A stretch of DNA of 64,000 nt from Lyophyllum atratum (taxonomy: Eukaryota; Basidiomycota; Agaricomycetes; Agaricales; Lyophyllaceae). Under the pieces are notes generated by a model. That model did no database searches and had not been told where the DNA came from. It was given only the letters and a program-made list of their open reading frames with translations. Below, piece by piece: positions 50,202 to 59,400 of the stretch; the first letter of the stretch is position 1, and the number at the start of each line of letters is the position of its first letter. The position numbers and the translations under genes are program-made. The stretch spans positions 186,001-250,000 of the forward strand of contig JACGCN010000053.1 in the NCBI GenBank assembly GCA_014905825.1, given 5' to 3'.

Positions 50202-51605
50202 TCAGATAGCCATCTCGTAGACAAATGCGACACCGATCTTTGCGAATTCTAGCGAGTGGGCCCAGGAGAATCCGCTAACGCTGGTAGTATCGCTAGCAGA
50301 GTGGATGTTGGGGTCATCATCGCCCGTGATAGCCTCATAGGGGAATGAGCTCGGTACCCCAACCTTGTACCAACTCGCGTGGTCGGAACAAGCGTAGCCG
50401 CACTATACAAAAGGTTAGCTTTACACCGCAACAACTGTAGACTTCGCGAGCTTACCGGAGTGTCCATAGCCCAAGGAATCCTGGAGTACAGGTTGATGAG
50501 CGACTTTAGGAAAGTATTCAAACCAGTATCGATGTAATCGGCCTCAAGTGCTATGACTTCCGCGGATCCCGGCCTGAAACTTTAGAAAGATCATCAGAAG
50601 GGGAGATAATATAAATTTGAAACGCGACTTACTAGCCAGACATATCCAATTCCATGAACGCCTTAACATTGACGCCCGAATTCGCATAGGATGTGGCGAT
50701 TGCCTGAGAGCCCAGGAGCCCGGCCTCTTCACCAGAATAGAAGTGGAACTCAACGGGGGTAGAGGGTCTGAAGCCAGCAGCAACTAAGACTCTCAATCCT
50801 TCCAAGAGGTTGACTACCCCAGTGCCGTCATCATCAGCGCCTGGAGCACGTCCGGTGGTCGGATTGCTGAGATTGATGGAGTCCATGTGAGCACCGACGA
50901 TCGTGACGGGCGAAGATACTTTCCCTGGGATCTTGACAATGACTGAAGATTGTCCCCAGCTATGGGCGTAAGGTGCGGCCGTGATATCACTTCGGCTACT
51001 TATGATCTGATTAGTCGGTGAAAGATGAGTGTTTGGATGAGGTTGAATAAGTAAAAGGTGGCTCACACTCTTGACGGTGTTCAAGATCGATGTACTCGCT
51101 TGGGCACCAGTTGAGGACTTGTAGTACCGGTTGTTGAAGGCCGTCAAGGTGTTGAGGTAAGACTGCATGCTCGAGGTAGATATCGTGTTGAGAATCGGAG
51201 TGAGTGCAGCTTGGTGAGAAGGCGCTGGAACTATACACAGGAAGGTTGGGTATCTGAATGTCCCGGAGGAGTAAGGACAACTAACACGTCGTAGCAACAG
51301 AAAACTCCTTGTCTGCTGGTAACTTGTTCTCCGCCTCGTATACCTCAGTCACGTCAAACTAAATGGAGTAAAAATCAACCATAACGTTCAAGGCATCTAA
51401 GATAACTTACGAATTTGATGCCACCGCGCATGAGTTCAAGCTTCTGGTCCTCGGTCTTCCAAACAGGTTCTGCACCATCAGCCAGGCTGAGCAGACGCAA
51501 GCCTTGGCCGGACTTGTGGACGATCTCGTCATGGGAGACAGGCGCTGCATGTGCGACCAACGCGACTGCTGCAAGGACCAAGTTAAGCGTCGATTGGAAT
51601 TTCAT
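50202..51605 (-). CDS. Secreted M28 aminopeptidase (leucyl aminopeptidase Lap1 type)
   Basis: Predicted extracellular zinc exopeptidase that removes N-terminal residues, often Leu. The start at 51605 begins a signal peptide (MKFQSTLNLVLAAVALVAHAAP) and propeptide. The mature domain has all five metal ligands of the M28 fold: His in VGAHMDSINL (about 50895), Asp in GADDDGTGVVNLLEGLRV (about 50850), catalytic and zinc Glu in FYSGEEAGLLGS (about 50735), Asp in ELDMSG (about 50655), and His in YACSDHASW (about 50385, across an intron). The C-terminal exon reads SFPYEAITGDDDPNIHSASD and ends VAFVYEMAI at 50202. Six or so short introns interrupt it. Length (about 385 residues) matches fungal Lap1. 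Confidence 0.93.
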
Positions 51606-53096
51606 GGTGACTGGAACGAAGGCGAGCGAGACTGAGGGAGGTAAAGCTCCAAGAATACGATGGCAGCAACCCCATCTTATATGGTCCTACATATGGCTTG
51701 ATCCGACCGAATAACGACGCTGGATGGTATCCATACGGGTCCGATAGAAGTAATGGCGAAGATAGTTCGTAGCATAATCACGTTTGTTAGATATGCATGC
51801 CTCCTTGGTGTAGCGACAGCGCAGTCCGGGAGCCAAGACAATCGATAGACCCCTCATGATGCAGGAAGATGACGAGCACAAGGCAATTTGAGATGTACCA
51901 CTCGGTTCTTACAAGATGTTGATACATTTGCGATGAAATGTCATCGAAGCCCTCATCCGGTGGGGTTCTGATAAGGACCGTAGAACGGCGCAGCACATGG
52001 AGAAGCGGACAGGATCTAGTGCAGCGGGTCGTGCAGGCTTGGGATCCCCGATAAAATGCGATGCCTCGCGATCGAAGTATACCGTTGGTTGACGCGCCCG
52101 AGTCGTAGTTCTGAAGATGAAACAGATGTTGGCGAATACGACGTATCGCGTGACTGGCGTCAGGTGGCGACAGCCATTGCCAAGGACAAAGCTCCACTGC
52201 GAGTTCTCGACCACATGCAATAAAACGAGCCACATGTGCATGCACAGACATCGCTTTGAGCTCTCTTCCTCTTCTTAATTGTGTCAAGTCTACAACTTTT
52301 CGCATCCACCTGCGCTAGTACTCGATTAGATCGTCGATCAACAGGGAATTTGCAGGGACTCGGGAGTACACAACTCGAAAGGTGTGCACAAGTACAATAT
52401 TATATGCAGGACATAAAATGCGACCGTTGTGGTCCGAGTTGGTGGCTTCCGCGGACCATTCCATGTAAACGATGACCGGTGTGCATCACAATTAATAGGA
52501 AGTTCGATTGTTATCACTTCGTCGATGAGGATGGTTCGATTGCTTGCGAGTGTATTCATACTAACAGCCTTGTAAGTTGTAAGTGTGTTTTAGAAATAAA
52601 TATACATTCCATGTGTTCATGGCCACCTCGCGGCCTTGTTGCAAGTCATGGGCAGTGGATCGAATTTCTGCTGATGTCATGCTTCCGAGATCCATTCGAC
52701 CGTGCTCTTACTGCATTGAAATCCATCATTTTTTTTCCCTTCCTTGACGCGTCGTTCACCTTCAGGCGCTCGATGGGAGAATCGTGGGTCGCGTCGATTT
52801 GCTGTTCTAAGTTTCGATTCGGATTTTCGCAATGCGTCTGTGAAGATATCAGGTGCAGTCCTAAGTACTTGCGCTCTATAGCCACTTACTCTCTCTTACT
52901 CTCCGGCTCTACAGGAGAATATATTCTATGTGATATACTCATGAACTTCGCTGTCGATCGTCTCTTGTGCCAGGCTTGTTATGTAAATGCTCAAACCTCA
53001 TGGAGTCAGTCAGCCGCTTGTCAGCCTCTCGCTTCAAGACAAGATATATGGCCTGCGTTGGGTGATCTCATTCCATCTTCCTGGTCATCCTCTACT
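51606..53096. other. 1.5-kb gap before the Ser/Pro-rich hypothetical gene
   Basis: This divergent gap should carry the M28 aminopeptidase promoter (near 51606-51700) and the promoter of the hypothetical gene starting at 53097. The plus-strand frame remains open from 52479 but its translation before 53097 is Cys/Trp/Ile-scattered and not protein-like. A 172-residue minus-strand frame (51787-52305) also lacks family features. Neither is called as a gene. Confidence 0.45.
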
Positions 53097-55265
53097 ATGA
53101 TGTCAGACATGTACGTCGTCCGCAACCGAACTCCTTCCAGCATGAATTTGAGTAATTCAGCAAATTCTTTCGACTTTGTCGGTGTGCTAGACGATGAGGA
53201 ATGCCAACTCTTGTCGCCATCCATCAGCATGGGTTCTCTCTGGTCGATTGACTCCGACGACACCGTTCCTCCATTCCCTGATAGACCCACACCGCTGATC
53301 ACTCCCATATTACTCGACGATCGCTCCATGCTATTTCCTCGAGGTCGCAGTAAGGTGGGGCCCGTAGATTATAAAATATTGACAACAATGGCGACACCTC
53401 CCCGGATGAAAAACTTGCTGTTGGAACCTCTCTGCGTCAATTTATGGGTTGTGAGTTTTGCCTTATCAACACAACGAATAATACCTGATACTCTGAAGGA
53501 TACGATTATCATGATGGCACCGCCCCCAGGTCTTGTCCCTTGGGAACCCGCAACACATGTTACAGAACGTTCATGGGTCCCTGCAGGCTCTCTGTATCCC
53601 CCCAATAGGTTCAAGCAAGCGTTGCGATATGCCAGAAGCAGTCCTAAAACAAGCTGCGCTACCCCGGCCACATTTGGTTCGATCGAACGGAGACCGAGCG
53701 GGCCGAGATCGTCAAGTTCGTCCAGTCAGCAAGGGTCGGACCGCAAGGCGCTTGTCTTTGAGCGGGAGATGACCGTAAGCACGGGCAGCAAAAAGGAACG
53801 ATGGTCACTTCAGGTTCCAGCCGCGGCGATGAATCCCGAAATGGTCGACATAATGCTCGAGCTGCAAGATCTCAACTCTTTCTTCAAAGATAGTCTGGAA
53901 GATCTTGACGAGTCTGCTGCGGTCCTTGGATACCAGAAGAAAAAGCTCGATCCGCCCTCCCTGATGATATCTGACTCCCATAGCACCTTTCCTCTTTCCA
54001 TCGAACCACCAGCACATCTTCAACGGGGACCTCCCATCCCGTTAGCCGCTCGTCGGGGCAAAGCCTTACTCCCTCCCCTTTCGCTAACGGAAACGAGACT
54101 TGAAAATGCCTATGCGAGTATTCCCACTGCTTTCTTGGGCTCGCCATCAGCTTATTCCCCAAAATTCGAATACGGTAATGCACAAGGCGATCCTTCTATC
54201 TGTCTGGAGGAAATGATTACCAACCTCAGGTCACAATGTCACTATCCACGAAGAGCAGACGGCGTGGACTTTGACCTGGACAATGACTCGCCTGTCTCAG
54301 CGATGACTTTCGCCGCGGCATCAGACCAGGAAAATACTGACGATGACGATGATTGGGCTTTTGCGGTATCTTTCCTTGATGAATTCGGGAGTGAGGTGCC
54401 CGGTGTCGACGATAGTCAAAAAAACGGCCATTCAAACTTTGAGAGCGCGTCACAGGTCCCCAGTCAAGACCTAGGCGCGGGGAGTAATTTACGTCCGACT
54501 GAGCTCTCGACTCCTCGTGCGCAGAGCCCTGTCTATGTCTCGCCAAGTCCGGTCCCCTCCACGCCGCTTCCTGCCACCCCCACTATGCAAAGAGCGTCTA
54601 TTAGCCAATCATCATCTCCTAAAGATGTACGCGGGATTCTGAAAAGCTGCAAGAATGTCAGATTTGCCTCTTTACCTGATAAAGATGTAGAGGACAAGAT
54701 CGACGCAGTAGCTCTACCATCCACCCCGCTTTCAGCAGCTCTACCTGCGACGGTACCTCCCGAACGTCCATCCCGCATCCGTTCTTATTCGCGATCGTCG
54801 AAACACCTTAAGGAGAATGCCCCGGTCCTCGTCACACCACGGGCCCACAGGCCGATATCTGCATACGTCGCGGCTGGTACGAAACCACAGAAGGTCAGCA
54901 GCACTCGCCCGGTCTCTATGGCACCCTCAACCCCGGTAGACCCTTCCCAGTCAAAGAAGCCGACTCTCCCTGGGCATAAGCCAATTCCGCCACTCCCTTC
55001 TAGTCGTCACAACGCCGTTCTAGCCCGCAAGTCAACGCCCATATCGCTGGGGCGCCAATCGCTCGGTCGTGCAGCTGCAGGAGGCTTTCAACAAGAGAGC
55101 GAGACCCAAGGAGGTACTTTCCCCCGAGGCAAAGCGGGTTCGCGCTGGACTATGAATGACATGACTTTCCGACGAGGAAGTAACGCAAGTCAGCAAAGCC
55201 CCGAAGGGACGCCGAAGAGTCGCATGCCTGTGCCACTTCGTAATATCTTGACGCGTTTCAAATGA
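53097..55265 (+). CDS. Ser/Pro-rich hypothetical protein with possible PP1-docking motifs
   Basis: I do not recognise a family. The protein (about 720 residues from the Met at 53097) is low in hydrophobics and rich in Ser, Pro and Arg. An acidic region (EEMITNLRSQCHYPRR, DDDDDWAFAVSFLDEFGSEV) lies at about 54200-54390. A GILK then KNVRFA sequence at about 54630-54665 resembles the SILK and RVxF motifs that dock protein phosphatase 1. The C-terminus is basic and Ser/Pro-rich (PLRNILTRFK). The frame is open upstream to 52479 without plausible coding character, so the Met-Met at 53097 is preferred. An intron could be hidden near 53350, where a GTAAGG donor occurs and composition changes. Confidence 0.6.
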   Translation: MMSDMYVVRNRTPSSMNLSNSANSFDFVGVLDDEECQLLSPSISMGSLWSIDSDDTVPPFPDRPTPLITPILLDDRSMLFPRGRSKVGPVDYKILTTMATPPRMKNLLLEPLCVNLWVVSFALSTQRIIPDTLKDTIIMMAPPPGLVPWEPATHVTERSWVPAGSLYPPNRFKQALRYARSSPKTSCATPATFGSIERRPSGPRSSSSSSQQGSDRKALVFEREMTVSTGSKKERWSLQVPAAAMNPEMVDIMLELQDLNSFFKDSLEDLDESAAVLGYQKKKLDPPSLMISDSHSTFPLSIEPPAHLQRGPPIPLAARRGKALLPPLSLTETRLENAYASIPTAFLGSPSAYSPKFEYGNAQGDPSICLEEMITNLRSQCHYPRRADGVDFDLDNDSPVSAMTFAAASDQENTDDDDDWAFAVSFLDEFGSEVPGVDDSQKNGHSNFESASQVPSQDLGAGSNLRPTELSTPRAQSPVYVSPSPVPSTPLPATPTMQRASISQSSSPKDVRGILKSCKNVRFASLPDKDVEDKIDAVALPSTPLSAALPATVPPERPSRIRSYSRSSKHLKENAPVLVTPRAHRPISAYVAAGTKPQKVSSTRPVSMAPSTPVDPSQSKKPTLPGHKPIPPLPSSRHNAVLARKSTPISLGRQSLGRAAAGGFQQESETQGGTFPRGKAGSRWTMNDMTFRRGSNASQQSPEGTPKSRMPVPLRNILTRFK

Positions 55266-55334
55266 TATGGACTCATCTTGTATTAGTATCGCAGAAAATT
55301 AAATGTTGATTTTTACTACGAGTCGTAAGTCCAT

Positions 55335-55421
55335 GGCCTGATGGTCTAGTAGTATGATTCCTTGTTAGGGTGCTTCGGCACATATTCGAGGAGGTCCTGG
55401 GTTCAATTCCCAGTTAGGCCC
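55335..55421 (+). tRNA. tRNA-Pro(AGG), second copy, with 15-nt intron
   Basis: Same structure as the tRNA at 13256. The acceptor stem is GGCCTGA with TTAGGCC (one G-T wobble replaces a G-C pair). The D-arm and T-arm are identical to the first copy. The anticodon AGG is at 55367-55369 and the 15-nt intron at 55371-55385. The intron sequence differs from the first copy but keeps a hairpin. A T6 Pol III terminator lies at 55426-55431. Confidence 0.92.
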
Positions 55422-55633
55422 TTAGTTTTTTGACCGTCATCATGGCGACTTTGCTGCTTCAACAGGTCATGCCAGTGTTCACTCGTTCGCTATATAGTAT
55501 TTGGAGGAGGTCGGAGGTGCTGGGTTCTAGGCAATAGTGATGCTTTCTTTTAGTGGGCATCTTGCGCCACATCTTAAGAGGCTGTTGGCTGACTAAACGG
55601 TGGATGGACCTGCGCATGTTTGGTATGTAGTAC

Positions 55634-55654
55634 GGCCTCCAATATATATGATTC
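55634..55654 (+). pseudogene. 5' part of a decayed tRNA-Pro, cut by the Ngaro element
   Basis: The 21 bases directly left of the element begin ggcct and end tatgattc. The first 26 bases of the intact tRNA-Pro genes also begin GGCCT and end TATGATTC; the middle is shorter and diverged. The copy ends exactly at the element border (55655). The element's own outer bases cca happen to prolong the match by one base. With the 3' part at 61344-61402 it would make one interrupted tRNA-Pro in the same orientation as the intact copy 230 bp upstream. This half is short, so the call leans on its position. Confidence 0.5.
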
Positions 55655-55789
55655 CCAATGAACTGTGGGTGCTTGAGGCGCAACGAAAACTGATGGACAG
55701 TATGAATAGGAGGATCAGGGCGCAGGGCGACTTTGTAGCCTGCCCGCGCCCGATCAAAAGTGAAATTGTATTTGTATCACGGTAGGGCT
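55655..55789 (-). repeat. Ngaro repeat B2 (outer, 3' end of element)
   Basis: 135 bp, direct repeat of 56158-56292. The outer border ccaatgaactg at 55655 is the element's 3' terminus. I saw no mismatch when reading the two copies against each other. Confidence 0.9.
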
Positions 55790-55838
55790 GTTACGGATAC
55801 AAAGTAATGTAATGAAAAACAGGCATGTGGGTGGGTGG

Positions 55839-56157
55839 GAGACAGAAAGAGCATGCAAGGCTCTGTGACTGAGTACATAGGGAGGAACAATCAATGAACA
55901 AGTTCCTCCCGGGAGGAAAGTGTTAGAGCTCACCGAGAAAAAGGGAGGAACAATCACGAAGAGAACCCCGGGGGGAATGTCTCATCTGACGTCTCCCTTT
56001 TCTCTAGGTGAAGGTCTCAAACACGATCGCACCACCCATCGATCGCGACCATACCCCAAAACGCGAGAGTCGCGTTTGTACGTGTTATGTGGGGGCGTTG
56101 CTTGAGACCAGACCCTTGCGCGTTCATTGGACTTGCGTAAACCTAGTCTAAACTCGA
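55839..56157 (-). repeat. Ngaro repeat A2 (internal)
   Basis: 319 bp, direct repeat of A1 at 61022-61340. It abuts B1 directly at 56157/56158 and is separated from B2 by a 49-bp unique spacer (55790-55838). Confidence 0.9.
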
Positions 56158-56292
56158 CCAATGAACTGTGGGTGCTTGAGGCGCAACGAAAACTGATGGA
56201 CAGTATGAATAGGAGGATCAGGGCGCAGGGCGACTTTGTAGCCTGCCCGCGCCCGATCAAAAGTGAAATTGTATTTGTATCACGGTAGGGCT
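56158..56292 (-). repeat. Ngaro repeat B1 (internal)
   Basis: 135 bp, direct repeat of B2. Its edge at 56158 corresponds to the outer terminus of B2, so the B1/A2 joint equals the joined ends of the element. Confidence 0.9.
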
Positions 56293-56428
56293 AAGGTACT
56301 ATGGAGATGAGGGACGATGTGAGGAGTGATTTAAAAATACAAGGAAAATAAATAAGAAAGAAATTAAGGGATGGAGGAAATTAAGGAGGGGGATGTAAAA
56401 GGAGGAGGGGAAAGTACGTAGCTAGTGA

Positions 56429-56520
56429 TACTTTTGAGATGTAAGCGATACTTTTGGGGCGTAGGCGCAGAGGACGGTTTCGAGGCGTAGGTGGAGGTAC
56501 TTTTGATAGAGGTACTTTTG
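56429..56520. repeat. Four spaced copies of tacttttg in the element's 3' region
   Basis: The octamer tacttttg occurs at 56429, 56449, 56498 and 56513, between the recombinase ORF and repeat B1. The flanking 56293-56428 is purine-rich on the plus strand (pyrimidine-rich on the element's sense strand). This is noncoding sequence inside the element; a role in 3' processing or priming is possible but not shown. Confidence 0.6.
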
Positions 56521-56578
56521 AGGCGGCGACGGAAGACGACGCGAATTAAGGAAATTATGGCAGAAAAGAGAGATGGAA

Positions 56579-57590
56579 TTAATCATAGACGAAGGGGGAT
56601 TCAGAATGAGTCGTTCTGGAAAAGATCATGGCCTGGAGAAGGACGGGGCTTTTTCTGATATAGATTCGGAAGGATTCCGAGGACCAGCGCCCAACACCCT
56701 GAATGATGGAAGGAGGAACCCCATTCGCAGCAAGTGAAGTCGCGCCCCCCGCGCGCATGGATTGGCCACCAACGTCGGAGTCGAAAAACCGGCGAAGCCG
56801 AGTGATGAACCAAGAACGGGTGGGTACTTGGCCGTCCTGTCGAAGCCAAAGGGCGGTGCTGAAAGGGAGGTGGAAATCGCGAGAGCGGAGGTAGTTGGCG
56901 AAAACGGATAAGGGGTCACGGGAGGAAGCGTCCTTGAGAATAACAATCCAGTTGCCTTCGAAGAACTTGTCGGCCTTATGGCCTGGCAAGAAAAAATCGA
57001 AAATCAGTTGGAGAAAGACGCACGGAGCTGCGGTGGATGACTTTGCGAGGATCCCGAAGCGCAACGTTGTCGGAATAAGCCATCTCGCCCAAACGAAGGA
57101 GGCCGAAGAAGCCGGTGAAGAGCATGGCGACGAACAGCAAGTCGTCGTGGTCTTGGGAATTGGAGTAATGAGCTTTGACGACGTCGAGGTCTTCGACGGT
57201 GAGGGCACGCTTGCGAGAGGTGGGGGAACCACGAAGACGCAGGCAACCGGTGAGAGTACGAGAAACTAAAGCAGAGTTGCGATTTTCCCGAATGCGAGGG
57301 AAGTACGGCTCGAGTTGGTTGCAGATGCCGGATAAGTAAGTGCCGACGGAAGTTGGACGGATGTGATGGCACATGAAGACAGTGAAGAAACTGAGAGTGT
57401 CGGGGGTGGGATCGAGGGGGAAGAAGTGAATGCGAATGAATTCGAGATAAGAATTAAGGGCCGAATTGTAATTACGCTCGGTTGAGTTGTCAATAGCCTG
57501 ACCGAGCGCAATAGCACGTTCGCGAACAAGACGCTCGCGGCTCCACGCCGCCCGAAGGGGCTGACGAGAGCGAATGGGTTCCAAGTTCAT
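56579..57590 (-). CDS. Ngaro tyrosine recombinase ORF, with one frame break
   Basis: Integrates the element's DNA through a phosphotyrosine intermediate. The start at 57590 overlaps the RT stop as ATGA. The N-terminal SAM-like part contains NYNSALNSYLEFIRIHFFPL. The first catalytic Arg is in FFGLLRLGEMAYSD (about 57080). The frame then breaks at a T6 run near 56986-56991; the other frame continues HKADKFFEGNWIVILKDASS. The C-terminal box is GQSMRAGGAT then GRWSSESFRIYIRK (about 56655-56770), with Arg, Trp and the nucleophilic Tyr. The family's first box-II His is Gln here (GQSMR). The break may be a mutation or a site of ribosomal or polymerase slippage. The protein is otherwise complete to the stop at 56579. 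Confidence 0.85.
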
Positions 57591-59400
57591 TTTTTGTACG
57601 GCCCCAGCAATTCATGAGGGGGTGTAAAGTCATCCTTAATATATAGACCGGGATGAAGGTCTCTAGCCTTGTCAAACTGGAAGCGAGAAAGCGCGTCGGC
57701 GACAAGGTTTTCACGGCCAGGGATGTGGACAACGCGAAGTTGGTGTGAGGTACGGAGGAGGATGTCGACGGCGAATTTTAAGATAGGGTTGTAGCTGGGG
57801 AGTGCGTGGAAGGAGTTGAAAATGGAGACGGTGTTGGTGCTATCGGTGTAGATGACAAGACGCATCGGCTTGTCCGGCCAACGCGCGGCTTCATGGAGAG
57901 CGCAAGCAACGCAGAACGCCTCGAAGAAGAAGATGCAATCGCTAGGAGGGTTGGTAGGGACAGGAGCGTAGAACGCTACATTTTGGGCGGGGAACCAAAA
58001 ACCCATACCATCTAAACATGCGTCGCAATAGACGAACGTGTTAGCGTCGTCGATGGACCAGTCTAGGGCGGAGATGATATGGACCCCGGAAGACTGGGCG
58101 ATGTGGTGCGCCGCCCAGTTAAGATCTGCACGAACGAGGCCATTCACGCGAATGAGTTGACCCTGGGCAGTTTTCGAGTTGATTTTAGCGTAGACATTGG
58201 AGAGGGAAGGACGGAGGAGCGGGAAGACATTGAAGCTCCAGTTCATCCAGCCCGAAAGACGTTGCCAGATCTTTAGGGCGAAACGAGGATTCTTCCGGTC
58301 CGTATAGTCCGTGAATTTCTCGATTTCCTTCAGGAGATCAATCTTCTTCTCCGGAGGAAGTGTTAACGAGAAGGAATTCGGGTCGACGGAGATGCCGATG
58401 ATGGTCAGAGGGGAGCCGTGAACCTGCTTGCGTTCCTTGTGAGGAATGCCAAGCTCGTCCCAGAGGAGAAGCAAGTCACGCTGATTCGCTGGTAGGAGTT
58501 TGTTGTAAGGGGGGTAGAAGGCGACTTCGTCGAGTTTACATGGGGCGAAATTGTCATCAGAATAGGCGAGGAGGAATTCAATGAGTCGGACGTAGCGAGC
58601 AATCCAGACCACGAGACCCATAAACGCTATCCAAATGCACCCGGAGCCCCTCCCACCAAACGCATTGCAACGGTCGACATATCGTTCACCGTCAATGGTA
58701 TTGATCTGCTTGATCTGCCAAAAAGGATGAACAGGCATGAGGCGATACGCCTCAGCGACGTCGGACTTGAATAAGGTGAAGACGGTGTCGGGGAATGTGT
58801 GGCGCATGTATAGCAATTCGTCGCCGAGGTGACGCATGTTATCCAAGGGATACCCTCGAATGCGATCACGAGGAATCATCGAATTGAGTGAATAACGCCC
58901 TGCCGACTGATTGGTAACCATACGAAGATCGGTGGAGTCGGACTTAGGGACGCCATGGATGGGCATGCTATACATCCCAGGAAAGAGTTCTGTCCCAAAA
59001 GAAGGCGAGAAACGTCCCTTCTTTAGTTCTGTATCACGCTGGTCCCGAAGGAAATTGGCCTCAGTGACGTCGACCGGTGTGGGGAAAGACTCGTCCACAG
59101 TGTCGGGATAAGATCCGAAATTGGTGTCGGCCCATGGCCAAAACCCATCTCGAAGACCGCGGCATACAGAAGCGACAAAAGGGCGATTTGGGTGCGTGGA
59201 CAGCAAACGTTCGAAAACGTCGACTTTAATTGGTGTCACAATGGCAAAGAGTGACGGGTTGTCGGCAATTGTCTTTGAAACGACGGGGTTCGCAAGCTCA
59301 GATAAAGGTGGGGATGGTAGAGGTCGAGCATGCTCTGTCCATTCAGCGGTGGAATAAGAAAGGGTGTCGTCGTCATGCCATAAGTTGTAACGGAGGTATT
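57587..59400 (-). CDS. Ngaro reverse transcriptase / RNase H (domain part of a longer open frame)
   Basis: The recognisable RT/RNase H protein. RT motifs: KSDVAEAYRLMPVHPFWQ, CNAFGGRGSGCIWIAFMG, and the active-site box LLAYSDDNFAPC (about 58545-58580). RNase H motifs: VYCDACLDGMGFWF (Asp), FFFEAFCVACALHEAARWP (Glu), VIYTDSTNTVSIFNSF (Asp), and the C-terminal VADALSRF block. The same frame is open further upstream to an ATG at 60961, overlapping Gag (see findings). The domain region is intact without stops. The stop TGA at 57587-57589 overlaps the recombinase ATG. No methyltransferase domain is visible, which favours Ngaro over DIRS. Confidence 0.9.

Noticed and set aside
51787..52305. 172-residue minus-strand frame in the gap right of the M28 gene
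   Set aside because: No recognised motif, and composition resembles noncoding sequence. It could not be supported.
52479..53096. N-terminal 206 residues of the 928-codon frame ending at 55265
   Set aside because: The translation is Cys/Trp-scattered with no low-complexity or domain character like the rest; the Met at 53097 is a better start.
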